This document shows, one piece after another, positions 12,410 to 23,269 of a DNA stretch of 64,000 bases (its first letter is position 1; each line of letters opens with the position of its first letter). The notes below the pieces were generated by a model. It did not search any database, was not told the origin of the DNA, and saw nothing but the letters and a program-made list of their open reading frames with translations. Made by a program: the position numbers and the translations under genes. The DNA is taken from the NCBI GenBank assembly GCA_017311185.1, contig JAESUZ010003290.1:1-64000 (forward strand), read 5' to 3'. The stretch comes from Proteles cristata cristata. Lineage: Eukaryota > Chordata > Mammalia > Carnivora > Hyaenidae.

Positions 12410-12840
12410 ATGTATTAGTAATTTGCTGTAACAATTACCCCGAGACTAGTGGCATAAAGCAACACACGTTTATTCTCTTATAGTTCTGGAAGTCAGAAGT
12501 CTAAAATCAAGGAGTATGCAGGGCCGGGTTCTTTCTGAAAGCCTCAGGAAGAATCTGGATGCTTGCTTTTTTCAGTTTCTAGAGGCTACCAGTCCTCTAT
12601 TCCTTGGGTCCTTCTTTGCATCAATAAGACTTCTTTTCTTCATCCCACCTCCTACTACTGACTGATGCTTCTGCCTCCTTTGAATAAAGGTTACATGAGG
12701 TATGCCAGCATAATTCAGGACAGTCTCTCTATTTTACCTAAGTCACGTTTGCCAAGTCCCTTTTACCATGTAAAGTAACATATTCCCAAGCTCCAGGAAT
12801 TAGAACATGGACATTTTTGGGAGGGGGTTATTAATAAGTT
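12410..12840 (-). mobile_element. MaLR/MLT1-like solo LTR relic
   Basis: Words such as 'tatagttctggaagtcagaag', 'gcaaagtccc/gccaagtccc' and 'ttttgggagggggttattaa' follow the reverse complement of mammalian MaLR LTRs. No internal retroviral sequence adjoins it. Family assignment is tentative. Confidence 0.45.
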
Positions 12841-12910
12841 TACTACAAGTTTCCTTTTTCTTAAAATTGTAGTAAAGTGTACATAACATAAAATTTGCCA
12901 TTTCTAACTA

Positions 12911-13768
12911 TAGTAAAACCTTGGTGTGCAAGCATAATTCATTCTGGAAACATGCTTGTAACCCAAAGCACTTGTATATCAAAAGTGAAATTCCCCCATA
13001 AGAAATAATGGAAACTCAGATGATTCATTCCACAGCCCCAAGATATTCATATAAAAATGATTACAATACAATGATATAGTAGAAAATAATAAAGGAAATA
13101 CAAAATATAAAGAAAAATAAACAAATTAACGTGAACTTACCTTTGCAGAGCTCCATGGCTGATATGAGGGAGAGAGGAGAGAGGAGGGTTACCGTGTAGG
13201 CTGATTTTCACTGTCACTATCAAGATCACTGCTATCTGTTGGTTTAATGGATTCTTCTTCTGCAAGGGGGGCTATTACATACACTAGCATGGATTTTGAC
13301 TACAGTATAATATTAATAAACTCTTGTCATATACTGTATTTAATGTAACTGGCAATAAGGCAGCAGAGGAAAGGGTCCATATTTGCAGGCAGCCTGACCT
13401 AGAATGAAGCAAAGCATTCCTAAGCTTACTCTTGTATGAAAAAGCAAGGGACTGTCCATAGGGGCTTTGAAGTGACAAAAAATACACCAGTGCCAGTTGT
13501 GGGAACCTTCCAATGTTCTGAAAAATCACTGATTTCTGCCAAACACTGCGGCCTGAGATTGAGCATCCGAGCATGGGAGACGACCACCCACAATCCTGGA
13601 GAGAGAGAGAGAGAACCATTGGCTTGTTTTGATCATGTGACATTCAGCATTGTGTACTACTCATATTGCAAGACATCACTCATTTATCAAGTTAAAATTT
13701 ATTAGAAATATTTGCTTATCTTGCGAAACACTCGCAGAACAAGCTACTTGCAGTCCAAGGTTTTACTG
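12911..13768. mobile_element. Tigger-type (Tigger7-like) DNA transposon, internally deleted
   Basis: The inverted ends match: left TAGTAAAACCTTGGTGTGCAAG at 12911, and right CTTGCAGTCCAAGGTTTTACTG ending at 13768. The flanks show the expected TA duplication (12909-12910 and 13769-13770), and the old LINE-1 resumes in register on both sides. At 858 bp it is far too short to carry the Pogo-type transposase. The 119-codon minus-strand frame at 13284-13643 is not a transposase domain. Family name from memory. Confidence 0.85.
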
Positions 13769-13853
13769 TATACAGTTCTGTGGAGTTAAGTATGTTCACA
13801 TTTGTTGTGCAGTCATGATCATCACCTCCAGAGCTTTTTCATCTTCTCCGATT

Positions 13854-13891
13854 AAAAGTCCATAGTCATAAAAAAAAAAAGTCCATAGTCA
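13854..13891 (+). repeat. Short tandem duplication in LINE-1 3' UTR
   Basis: AAAAGTCCATAGTCAT at 13854 recurs after an A11 run and ends at 13891. Confidence 0.9.
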
Positions 13892-14151
13892 TTAAACACT
13901 AACTTCCTAAGTCTCTATTCCCCTCCCCCCCCATAGCCCCTGGCAGTCACCAGTCTACTTTCTCTGTCTCTATGAATTTGGCTACTCTGAGTACCTGATG
14001 TAAGTGCGATCACACAGTATTTATCTTTTTGTGACAATCTTGCTTCCCTTACCCTAATGTCTTCAAGTTTCATCCTTGCTACAGCACATGTCCGAATCTT
14101 CTTCCTTTTTAAAGCTGAATCATATTCAATTGCATGTCTACACCTCATTTA

Positions 14152-14436
14152 TTTTTTTTCTTACAAATAGTTTATTGTCAAGTTGGTTTCCATATAATAC
14201 CCAGTGCTCATCCCCACAAGTGCCCTCCTCCATGCCCATCTACCCCCCTCCCCTCCACTTCCATCAGTCCTCAGTTTATTTCTTAGCATTCAAGAGTCTC
14301 TCATGGTTTGCCTCTCTCCCTTTCCCCCACCATTTCTCCCCTTCTTCTCCCCCATGGTCCTCAGTTAAGTTCCTCCTAATCCTCCTATACGTGCAAACTC
14401 TGGTTTCTCTTCAGATCGTATAGATCTTTTGCCTTT
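14152..14436 (-). mobile_element. Young carnivore LINE-1 3' UTR, 5'-truncated
   Basis: The reverse complement of the polypurine-rich LINE-1 3' UTR ('gtttattgtcaagttggttt' at 14170, then C-rich 'acccccctcccctccac'). It begins with the T-rich complement of the poly(A) tail. A 13-bp duplication, TACACCTCATTTA, at 14139-14151 and 14437-14449 shows one 285-bp insertion. It carries no coding sequence. Confidence 0.92.
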
Positions 14437-14464
14437 TACACCTCATTTAAAAAACACATTCATG

Positions 14465-14676
14465 GGGCGCCTGGGTGGCTTAGTTGGTTAAGCGTCCAAC
14501 TTTCGCTTGGGTCATGATCTCGCGGTTCGTGGGTTCGAGCCCCGCGTCGGGCTCTGTGCTGACTGCCAGCTCATAGCCTGGAGCCTGTTTCAGAGTCTGT
14601 GACTCCCTCTCTCTCTGACCCTCCCCTGCTTGCACTGTGTCTCTCTCTCTCCTAGAAATAAATAAAATATTAAAAA
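14465..14676 (+). mobile_element. Young carnivore SINE, CCTAGAAATAAAT subfamily
   Basis: An intact head, a consensus-like B-box (GGGTTCGAGCCCCGCG), the CTGACTGCCAGCTCATAGCC body and the CCTAGAAATAAATAAAA tail. The duplication AAAAAACACATTCATG flanks it (14449-14464 and ending at 14692). It lies only 28 bp from the young LINE-1 3' end. Confidence 0.96.
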
Positions 14677-15326
14677 AAAAAACACATTCATGTGTCTGTG
14701 GACACTTGGTTTGCTTCCCCATTGTGGCTATTGTGAATAATGCTTCTGTGGAACATAAATGTGCAAATATCTGTTCAAGTCTTTTCTTGAACATTCATTG
14801 CTTTGAGGTACAGACCCAGAAGTGGAATTGCTGGATCCTATGGTAGTTCTCTGTTTAATTTTTCTGTGGTTTCCACAGTGGCTGTCCTATTTTACATTCC
14901 CCCCGACACTACACAAGTGTTCCAATTTCTCCACATCCTTACCAACACCTGTCATTTTCAATATTTTTTGTTGTTGACAATAGCCATCCTAGTGGGGGTA
15001 AGATAGCATCTCATTGTGGGTTTGATTTGCATTTATTTAATTATTAATGTTGAGCTTTTTTTTGTGTACTTATTGGCCAGTTGTATATTTTCTTTGGAGA
15101 AATGTCTATTCATTCGATCTGAAATATCTGCCCATTTTTAGATCAGGTTGTTTGTTTTTGTGTTTGTATTTGAGTTACAGGAATTCTTTATATGTTCTGG
15201 GTCTCAACTCCTTATTAGGTGTATGATTTGCAAATATTTTCTCTCATCCTGTGGTTCACCTTTTCACTCTGATGGTGTCCTTTGATGCAGAAAGGTTTTT
15301 AAGTTTGATGAAGCCCACATTATCTC

Positions 15327-15346
15327 TTCTTTCTTTCTTTCTTTCT
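15327..15346 (+). repeat. (TTTC)n short tract
   Basis: About five units of TTTC within the old LINE-1. Confidence 0.85.
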
Positions 15347-15608
15347 GCCTCTGGTTTTGGTGCCATATATAAGATCATTGCCGAATTCAATGTCATGGAT
15401 AATTTCACTTTTATTTCTCTAAGAGCTTTTTGGTCTTAGCTCTAATCCTTAGGTCCTTAGTCCATTTTGTGTTAATTTTTGGATATGGTATTAAGGGTAC
15501 ACCTTCATTTTCCCACATGTGGATACGCAGTTTTCCTAGAACCGTTTGTTGAAAAGACTGTCCTTTCCCCATTGGATGGTCTTTACAATCTTGTCAAAAA
15601 TCAATTGA

Positions 15609-15808
15609 GGGGCACTTGGGTGACTCAACTGATTGGACATCCGACATTGGCTCAGGTCAGTGATCTCACGGTTCATGGGTTCGTGCCCTGCGTCGGGCTC
15701 TGTGCTGACAGCTCAGAGCCTGGAGCCTGCTTCTGCTTCTGTGTCTCCCTCTCTCTCCCTGCTTGTGCTGTGTCTTTGTCTCTCTCAAAAATAAATAAAC
15801 ATTAAAGA
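15609..15808 (+). mobile_element. Carnivore SINE
   Basis: Diverged head GGGGCACTTGGGTGACTCAA, then CTCTGTGCTGACAGCTCAG and a CAAAAATAAATAAACATT tail. Flanks AAAATCAATTGA (15597-15608) and AAAATCATTTGA (15809-15820) are the target duplication, within the old LINE-1. Confidence 0.92.
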
Positions 15809-15960
15809 AAAATCATTTGACCGTATAGGCAAGGACTTACTTGTGGGCTCTTTATTTTCTTTCATTGGTTTATATACCTACCTTTGTGGCAGTATCACAC
15901 TCTTTTGATTACTGTGGCTTTGCAATAGATGTTAAAATCAGGAAATGTGAGCTCTCTATT

Positions 15961-17815
15961 CCCATGACTTAAGAGCGATTACTGGCTAGAAACTGGGGTG
16001 TCCCTGTGATGGCAGAGGGCAAATGAATGAATAACCTTAAAAGCAAATGAAGCTGTGGGGTCACCGACAGCAAAAGATCGTCAGGTGTATGTCTTCTGCT
16101 TCCGTTTGAACCATGAAGATGGAGTAAGGTTACCAACATTAGAAAAATGAAGCAGGACTTCATGGAGTCCCCCTGAAATTCACTCCCACTGAAATTGCTG
16201 GGTACATTAAGACAAGGCCTCTGGAAAGGCCTCCTGGGTCCTAGCTTCCATTTGTCATTTATGGCTGTCTTTAGATTCAAGCAGAAGGGAGGGGAAGCAA
16301 ACTATCTTCACCCAATTCAAACTCATTTTTAATTTCTTTTTATCCTCTCTGCTTGAATCCTGGCACACATTTTTAATCCTTGGCATAAATTATGATTGGG
16401 TTACGATGCATATAATAGAAAGTAGAATAATTGTGAAGTTCATTTCTCTGTCACATAAGGAAATTCAGAGCTAGGCAATCCAGGGATGGTGTGAAGCCAC
16501 ACAGAGTTTTCAGGGACCTGGTTTACTTCTAGTTTTCTATTCTGTCTTCCCTGAATTGTAGCTTCCATTCCCCTATTCCAAGACGGAAACTAAATTTCCA
16601 TTTACCGTGTCACATTACATCGTTCCACATCCCGTCATCTTCTAGTCGCATTGTATTATGTCACATCACAGCATTAGGAAGGAGAAAGAAGCCCAGATCC
16701 TCCTTTCTAATGAGACTTCCTGACAGAAGCACACATTTCCACTTGCTACTCATTGGCCACAGCTCTTTACAAGGGAGGCTGGGAAATATCTTTTAACTAA
16801 GCCAACCCTGGGGAGTTATATTAGTGAGGAAAGAGAAAATGTTCATTGGGGAACAAATTGAAGTCTCTGCCACAACTCTGAATATCTTCAAAATAAAAAT
16901 CTGTGTACATGAACTCTTTAGGCTCTTAATTCCATGTCCTAAGCTGATATTGATGCATATAAAAATAATGAAGGCAATTCATTGCTGTGACAGAGCAGGA
17001 CATAAGTTCTTGAGAGGCTTTATGGACCAAGAAGAGGTGGCTCTGTTGATGCTTAAACTTTTTTAAGCCAATCTTATTTGAATCCCCTTGGGGGTACCCA
17101 TCACTAACTTTGCACTGGTAAGCAGGTAGGTGATTTTTGTTTCTGGTGTGCATTTATGGGCACATTGCTGTGTTGGGTCATTGTATGTGATCTCATGGCA
17201 TGTGTCCCACCAAACGAGGGGCAAGCTGGAACAAAATGCAGTCTACTTGAAGGCCTGACCCTCTGGTCATCAGAATCCTGACTGCAATGGTTCCTTTTAG
17301 AGTTCGCTGGGCCCAGAGGTCTGTTTATAGAAATGTCTGAAGGGAATATTTAACCTGAAGCTAAAAGGTTCAACAAAGGGGTTAAAAAGTAAAAATGAAT
17401 ACATAGCTTACCACAGAGTTAAATGTAAAAAATATACAGACACCCAAAGGCATACATTATGGCTAATCCCTGTTCATGAACAAATTATTGAAACTGTTGG
17501 TCAGATGTGGCTAAGGAAACCCCCCAGGCCCATTCCAGTCCAGATCCAGCTCACCTATATCTCTTCTCTCTGCCAAGTTTGTTCATTCCTTTTTGCCTTT
17601 GCTTTTGAACATTGCTTCTTTGATTAAGGACTTTTAGATATTGATGGCAGAGAAATTTCAGAGTTGCTGTCAGCCATGGCTTAGCTGGACTCTCTCCTCC
17701 AAAATGATTCTAAGTTCTGTTTTTTAGCTCCAGTGGCAACCCAGTCTGTACAATGCTGAAATTTACTAAGTCTTCCTCTCCTTAAAAATGAGGGCCCTCA
17801 TATTAACTTCTGAGG
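15961..17815. other. Unassigned 1.85 kb stretch
   Basis: Unique sequence with no recent repeat. A 103-codon minus-strand frame (15969-16280) and an 80-codon plus-strand frame (16824-17066) have no family signature. No convincing splice pairs were seen. Confidence 0.5.
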
Positions 17816-17840
17816 AACAAGAACTTTGATCAATCAATGA

Positions 17841-18199
17841 GGATATTGTTAGGCATTGACAAGTTGAATCAAGCATTTTTCGTGGGAGCCAAATGTTTCA
17901 CTTTTTCATTTTTTTAAAGTTTATTTTATTTATTTTGAGAGCAGGGGAGGGTTAGAGAGAGAGGGAGAGAAATAATCCCAAGCAGGCTCTGTACTGTCAG
18001 TGCAGTGCCTGACATGGGGCTCAATCTCACAAACCATGAGATCATGCCCTGAACCAAAACCGAGTCAGACTCAACCAACTGAGCCACCCAGGCGCCCCTC
18101 ACTTTTTCATTTTTCATTTCATTTATTATTTTTATAGATAAATGGCTTGGAGCAAGAACTTTTCAATCAAAGGATATTGTTAGGCATTGACAAGTTGAA
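17841..18199 (+). repeat. Direct duplication of a 28-bp core, 331 bp apart
   Basis: The same 28 bases (GGATATTGTTAGGCATTGAC continuing to AAGTTGAA) occur at 17841-17868 and 18172-18199. They are preceded by related CAAGAACTTT...CAATCAA sequence. The spacing includes a SINE insertion of about 200 bp, so the original period was about 130 bp. Confidence 0.9.
17914..18098 (-). mobile_element. Carnivore SINE, minus strand
   Basis: The head complement ends GAGCCACCCAGGCGCCCC at 18098, with a GAGAGAGGGAGAGA body. A perfect duplication TCACTTTTTCATTTTT lies at 17898-17913 and 18099-18114. The body (CTGTACTGTCAGTGCAG) differs from the common type. Confidence 0.95.
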
Positions 18200-18339
18200 C
18201 ATCGTGTGTGATCAGTACATGTGGACTACACTCACTTCTCCCCCAACACCACTTTCTCTAACTGTAAAGCGAGTTACTCTATTTTATGTCAACAGTTCTC
18301 AGAGTATTGGCAATAATAGTGATTCATGAGCAGTCCATG

Positions 18340-18470
18340 TAGCCAAAAAGAACTTGTCACAGAAGTCCCAGGTTCAAGACTCAAGTCCCTTGTTTGTAAA
18401 ATGTGGGTGATGATAATATACCTACGATGCCTATCTCCCAGAGTTGCAGGGAGTATCTAAGACAATAGAT
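18340..18470 (+). mobile_element. Possible MIR fragment
   Basis: 'gttcaagactcaagtccctt', 'gtaaaatgtgggtgatgata' and 'ctatctcccagagttg' follow the 3' half of MIR in sense. Confidence 0.4.
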
Positions 18471-19059
18471 GTTGAGAGTGTTCTGCAGACTCTAAAACAC
18501 TTAGTTACAAGGAACAGAAACCCAATTCAAAGTCCCTTGAGCAAAAAAGAGAGCTCATTGACTCATCTTCCTTGGGAGATAAATCTGTCTTCAGGTATAA
18601 TGAGATCCAGGTATTCAAGTAAGCTCATCAAGACTCTTTCTAACTCCCTGTATTGGGTTCTGCTTCCCTCTGTTGACATGTTCTCTGCTTTGGGCTTACG
18701 TTCCCTCCATTTACCCGGGGGAGGATGGCTATCGACATGTCCAGGTAACTCAACACAAAGAGGGCTTCTTGTCCCTGGGGTTCATACATTAGTTCCAGGG
18801 AAGTACACTCATAATGGGCCTGTTTGTGTGACTGCTTGGAGCAGGGGAGTGGGTTTCCTTGACAGGTGGCTTTTCTACTGATTCCTGGGGGCCAGGGAGA
18901 CGTGAGAGCAGGCTAGCATGACTACCAAGTTAGGCCACAGGAGGGGGAGGTGGATGGTTCTCCAAAAGGAGTCTTGCCGGCCAGAAGTGAACTTCTTGCA
19001 CCTTCTGTAAAAGTGCCATCAGGCACTTCTCTGAAGAGAAAACACGAATAGTTCATAAA
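18471..19059. other. Unassigned stretch
   Basis: Includes a 145-codon plus-strand frame (18444-18881) with no recognisable domain or biased composition. I take it as chance. Confidence 0.45.
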
Positions 19060-20080
19060 CATTTGAAAATATACTCCATTTCATTACGAGTCAGGGAAAT
19101 TGCGGAAAAACAGCATGAGATACTCTTTCATACCAACGAGGTGGAAGAGAAAAGGAAAAATCAGATAATATAAATTTGGAGACCATGGAGAACCATCATG
19201 TTTCTAATAAACCAGCTGCAGATATCCTGGTGTCACTGAATTGTAAAATCATATGCTGTTATTACGAAGTTTGGACATTCGTATATACCATGGCCTAGAA
19301 ATTCCATCCCTAAGCTATACCTACAAACTCTGTGCATGGTGCACCTAAGACATGTGCAAGAATAATCGTAAGCAGCTGATTCTTAGTAGCAAAGGTTGTA
19401 AACAACTTAAATATCCATCAGCAGGAGAATGAATCAATGAACTATAGTGTAATCATACAATAGAATACTATACACTAGTGAAAACAAATTGCAGCTCTTG
19501 AGTCAACATAAAGACGCTTAAAAACATCAAGAAGATGTGGTTTATCTATACAATGGAATACTACTTGACAGTCAGAAAGAATGAAATCCTGCCATTGGCA
19601 GCAACATGGATGGAACTGGAGGGCATTATGCTAAGTGAAATAAGTCAGGCAGAGAAAGATAGATATCATATGTTTTCACTCATATGTGGAACTTGAAAAA
19701 CTTAACAGAAGACCATGGGGGAAGGGAAGGAGGAAAATTGTTATAAACAGAGAGGGAGGGAGGCAAACCGTAAGAGACCCTTAAATACAGAGAACAAACT
19801 GAGGGTTGATGGGGTGGCAGGGAGGAATGGAAAATGGGTGATGGACATTGAAGAGGGCACCTGCTGGGATGAGCACAGGGTGTTGTACGTAAGCGATGAA
19901 TCATGGGAGTCTACCCCCAAACCAAGAGCACACTGTACACACTGCATATTAGCCAACTTGACAATAAATTATTTTTTAAAAAAAACATAATACTAAGTAA
20001 GAAAGCAAGTTACACAAGAATAACTATACTTTAGATATATTTTTATAAATCTCATAAGCAATAATAAATAATAAAAAAAC
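19060..20080 (+). mobile_element. Old LINE-1 ORF2 end, interrupted
   Basis: The sense sequence at 19390-19500 ('aacaacttaaatatccatca' and 'caatagaatactatacacta') is the C-terminal ORF2/3' end of old LINE-1. It resumes after 19985 as 'cataatactaagtaagaaag'. A younger LINE-1 lies between. Confidence 0.7.
19530..19985 (+). mobile_element. Young LINE-1 3' end nested in the old LINE-1
   Basis: Starts 'aagaagatgtggtttatcta', runs through the ORF2 end ('gaaataagtcaggcagagaa'), the polypurine 3' UTR ('agagagggagggaggcaaac'), 'gggatgagcacagggtgttg' and 'ttgacaataaatta', then an A-rich tail. Short flanks (TTAAAAACAT near 19519, AAAAAACAT near 19980) fit a target duplication. It is 5'-truncated. Confidence 0.88.
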
Positions 20081-20774
20081 TCCATAATGTATTGTTTTGT
20101 TAAATAACAAAAGCAAGGCAATCATAAATACAAATTAAAAATAATAGTGGTTACCTCTGGGGTTGTTTGACTAGCTAAAGAATAGTAATTGTACTGGTGA
20201 ATTGTTTTTTTCCCTTTAACATGGGATGGTTTTGCAGGTGTTTGTTTATGCTTTATAAAACACACACACGTGCATGTACATGTGTGAGTGTGTTTGTATA
20301 TTACATATATACTTTTTTTCCCCAAAATATTAAGTAATAGAAGCATGGAAAAACAAAACATATTCTGTACAGGGGTAAGAAATATTCATTTCAGTAGACG
20401 TTAATCTATGTGTCACTAAAGAATGTTTAGAGTCAAAGTATAATTTGTAGGTGCTTGTTATGTATTAAGACATACTGAAAGTTTAGCTTGGTCAAGTAAC
20501 TAATGGGACATTTGATAAGTTACCAAATTTTGAAAGATGCAAAGAGAACCACAAGGGGAACATGCCTTTTCCAGCGTGACCATGTAGAACATTGGATTAA
20601 ATGGAAAAAATGGGGGATGGGTTTAATGAGTTCATTTTGAATATTTAGAGCAACATTTACACCTCAAAGCCGTTAGTCCATGGAATAGTTGCCCTGGGGA
20701 GGGATCCAGGAGGGTTTCAGAATGTTCCCTTAGAGCATCAAAGGCCGTTTGCTTGCATCGGTTCCTGGAGACTT
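20081..20774. other. Unassigned, with CA/GT alternation
   Basis: AT-rich. An alternating purine/pyrimidine tract (CACACACACGTGCATGTACA and onward) lies at about 20261-20296. No exon seen. Confidence 0.5.
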
Positions 20775-20790
20775 AAAGTCAGCATTAGTC

Positions 20791-20989
20791 GGGACGCCTG
20801 GGTGGCTTAGTTGGTTGAGCGTCCGACTTTCACTTGGGTCATGATCTCGCGGTTCATGGGTTCGAGCCCCGCGTCGGGCTCTGTGCTGGCTGCCAGCTCA
20901 GAGCCTGGAGCCTTTTTCAGAGTCTGTATCTCTCTCTCTCTCTCTGACCCTCCCCTGCTCACGCTGTCTCTCTCTCTCCTAGAAAAAAA
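20791..20989 (+). mobile_element. Young carnivore SINE, CCTAG subfamily
   Basis: Head GGGACGCCTGGGTGGCTTAG, B-box GGGTTCGAGCCCCGCG, and a CTGGCTGCCAGCTCAGAGCC body. The tail is CCTAGAAAAAAAAAA, lacking the AAATAAAT units. A perfect 16-bp duplication AAAGTCAGCATTAGTC lies at 20775-20790 and 20990-21005. Confidence 0.96.
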
Positions 20990-21018
20990 AAAGTCAGCAT
21001 TAGTCAATGACAATATGG

Positions 21019-21053
21019 TTTTTAACTCCTATGGAAATTTTTAACTCCTATGG
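21019..21053 (+). repeat. 16-bp tandem duplication, 19-bp period
   Basis: TTTTTAACTCCTATGG occurs at 21019-21034 and 21038-21053. Confidence 0.95.
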
Positions 21054-21807
21054 GACTAGTTTGAATTTGTATTCCTGTTAGGATTTTAGAACTGGCTTTT
21101 TACATAGCCTGGCATTTTCCTCAGAGGGATTGTGGGTGAGGTAAGGAGTGATGGAGTATGATATGTTGGGGAGAGAGAGAGAACAGGAGGTGCGGTCTGG
21201 GTGGGGTTCCCACCGAGGCTGAAATCTGCCTCTGCCATGCTGCACAAGCTCCTCACCCTCTCTGATGTTCAGCAAGCATCAATAAAGGGGGACACCAGTG
21301 TCCACATTCCCATGTTGTTGGGATAATGTCCTCTGCAGCCATGTGCACCTGACCCAGGAGGGATCTATGAAGAGAGGCAGGGAAGGTGAGCTCCATTCTA
21401 ACAATCTGCATGTTCATAATATATAAGAGAATGTGCTTACTAAGAGGCGAATGACTAACATGAATGAACAACTTAAGAGTAGATTTTGTAAGAGGTGGGG
21501 CTTTGTTTTCTTTGCCCGGTGCCAGCCCTGTAGTTGAGCTGCGGACTGTCCCCATCTGCCTAATGGAAGTGTGTCTGGCATGCAGATGGAATGTTAATCA
21601 ATTATTCGGACTGTGTAGTCTACCATGTTTGGTGGTTCTTTCCCAACATTAAACAATGCCAGGCTGGCGATTAAAAGGGAAGGTGAGACAGCGTGAGTCC
21701 ATTGAAAGGGTGGGTTAAGTATATAAGGGGGTCTGTCTCAGACAATGGATGACTGGGGGAGGGCCACAGTCTCCAGGTACTCATCTCTGTTTTGAGAAGC
21801 AGTGGTG
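21054..21807. other. Unassigned stretch
   Basis: No repeat or exon recognised. Frames at 21078-21652 are short and overlap on both strands. Confidence 0.5.
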
Positions 21808-21935
21808 ATGGAAGAAAGGATATTAGCTCTAAAGCCAGGCACACCTAGAGTTAAGTCCTGATTCCTTTTTATAGCTGTGTGACCTCAAACAAGTTGCTTT
21901 ACTTCTCTGAAAAGTAGAATAATACCACACTTTCT
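21808..21935 (+). mobile_element. MIR fragment
   Basis: 'ctctaaagccaggcacacct', 'tatagctgtgtgacctcaaa', 'caagttgctttacttctctg' is the MIR core in sense. Confidence 0.65.
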
Positions 21936-21960
21936 TTTGGCTGCCCCCTGATCTTTGTTC

Positions 21961-21986
21961 TTTTTTTTCTTTTAAATTTATTTAGA

Positions 21987-22019
<33 letters not shown>

Positions 22020-22183
22020 GGGTAAGGGCGGAGAGAAAGAAAGAGGGAAAAAGAGGATCCCATGCAGGCTCTCCACTGTCAGCACAGAGCCCGATGCAGA
22101 GTATGAACCCACAAACCATGAGATCATGACCTGAACCAAAATCAAGAGTCGGACGCTCAACTGACGGAGCCACCCAGTTGTCC
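21961..22183 (-). mobile_element. Carnivore SINE, minus strand, GA-expanded
   Basis: A T-rich start, a GA repeat at about 21986-22020, CTGTCAGCACAGAGCCCGATG, and a head complement ending CACCCAGTTGTCCC. CTGATCTTTG flanks lie near 21948 and at 22184-22193. Confidence 0.93.
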
Positions 22184-22193
22184 CTGATCTTTG

Positions 22194-23269
22194 CTTTTTA
22201 ATCTTGACTTTTGATGTTTTCCTATACACTTGACCATTGCGTTCGGCCCTCTTCACTTGAGATGAGATCCAAATCTAATAGGCTAAACCATTTATGATAA
22301 ACCCCTATAATGTCACCTGCTCCCTAATATTTCCCACCTTCATGGAGCTCCAGTGGAAGGGCCTGAGCTTTCTCCCTGGAAATTACAGTCATTATTGGGA
22401 AATTTCTGTAACCTGGGCATGTCACAGACATGCTTCTCCTAAGCAGGACTAATGTCAGCACAGTTAGTAATTCTGTGCAATGACAGAGATCCTGGTTCCT
22501 CTCCACTCTGATCATGTCCACTTGAGTGGCCTGTTTATCCGGTTCCATGAAGGGCCACAACTTGTCTATGTTTTTCTTAAATGGGGCTTCTGCCCGCAAT
22601 CCTTGCCTTTTCTCCAGCCCCAGAGTAGAAAGCACAGAAGGAAGTCCCAAGGTTCTTTTTTAGCTCCTCCTTTAAGGTACATGAGTGAGGCATCACTGCC
22701 AGCCACTCAAATTGTTTTCTTGAGGCTCTGCCCTGGCCTCTCTTGCTTTGCCCAAGGACAAGGACCCTTCTACCCAGAAAGGGTAAGAGTCTTGGCAGCA
22801 CACATGCTATTTCCCTCCAAAGGACCCCAAATGGCTTGGTCTTCCTTTACTCTTCCTACAAGGATCTTCCACCGTGAAATCTGTGGTGCCCTCCCTGAAG
22901 AGATGGAGGTCCATCCTGGATGCCTCTGGCATATGCTGTCCTTTGCTATTGCCCCCTCCTTGCGAGTTGAGTCTAGAGAGGGGAGGCAGGGTCGGGAACA
23001 AATTTGGGGGACCTTCAGATCACAGAGTATGAGTGCCAGCCACAGGTGGCAGAGGGTGTTGTGACTTTCATGGTCCCATTTGCAGATCTGCTCACACAAC
23101 TGGATTCAGTTCACATCTCTAATAATAATGCTCAACAAATGGAAAGATGCAACCTTGTCGAGCACTAACATGTGCAAGGGATTTGATGTGTTATGTCCTT
23201 TATTTATAATAAAAACTCTTCGTGCAAACGATTATATCCCTAATTTTCACAGACTCACCTTATGAGGTG
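22194..23269. other. Unassigned; holds the longest open frame in the window
   Basis: A 194-codon plus-strand frame at 22480-23064 overlaps minus-strand frames of 108 and 109 codons. The translation has no recognisable domain, signal peptide or low-complexity pattern. I do not call it a gene. Confidence 0.45.

Larger units (their letters stand above)
12855..15960 (-). mobile_element. Old LINE-1, 3' UTR and ORF2 end, interrupted four times
   Basis: Pieces at 12855-12910, 13769-14151, 14437-14464, 14693-15608 and 15809-15960 join in the right order to give the reverse complement of an L1M-type 3' end. Examples are 'cccagaagtggaattgctgg' at 14815, 'ttgtttttgtgtttgtattt' at 15152, and 'aatcatttgaccgtataggc' at 15811. 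The interruptions are a Tigger transposon, a young LINE-1 3' end and two SINEs. No coding capacity is left. Confidence 0.85.

Noticed and set aside
12410..12840. Endogenous retrovirus with genes
   Set aside because: Only LTR-like sequence is present, with no internal region next to it.
14465..14560. tRNA gene-like head with A and B boxes (also in other SINEs)
   Set aside because: It is the tRNA-derived 5' part of a SINE, continuous with the SINE body, and does not end like a tRNA acceptor stem.
18444..18881. 145-codon frame
   Set aside because: No family signature and no coding bias that I can see.
22480..23064. 194-codon plus-strand frame, the longest in the window
   Set aside because: No recognisable domain, competing long frames on the other strand, and no splice or promoter context. 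Over 64 kb, one frame of this length is expected by chance.
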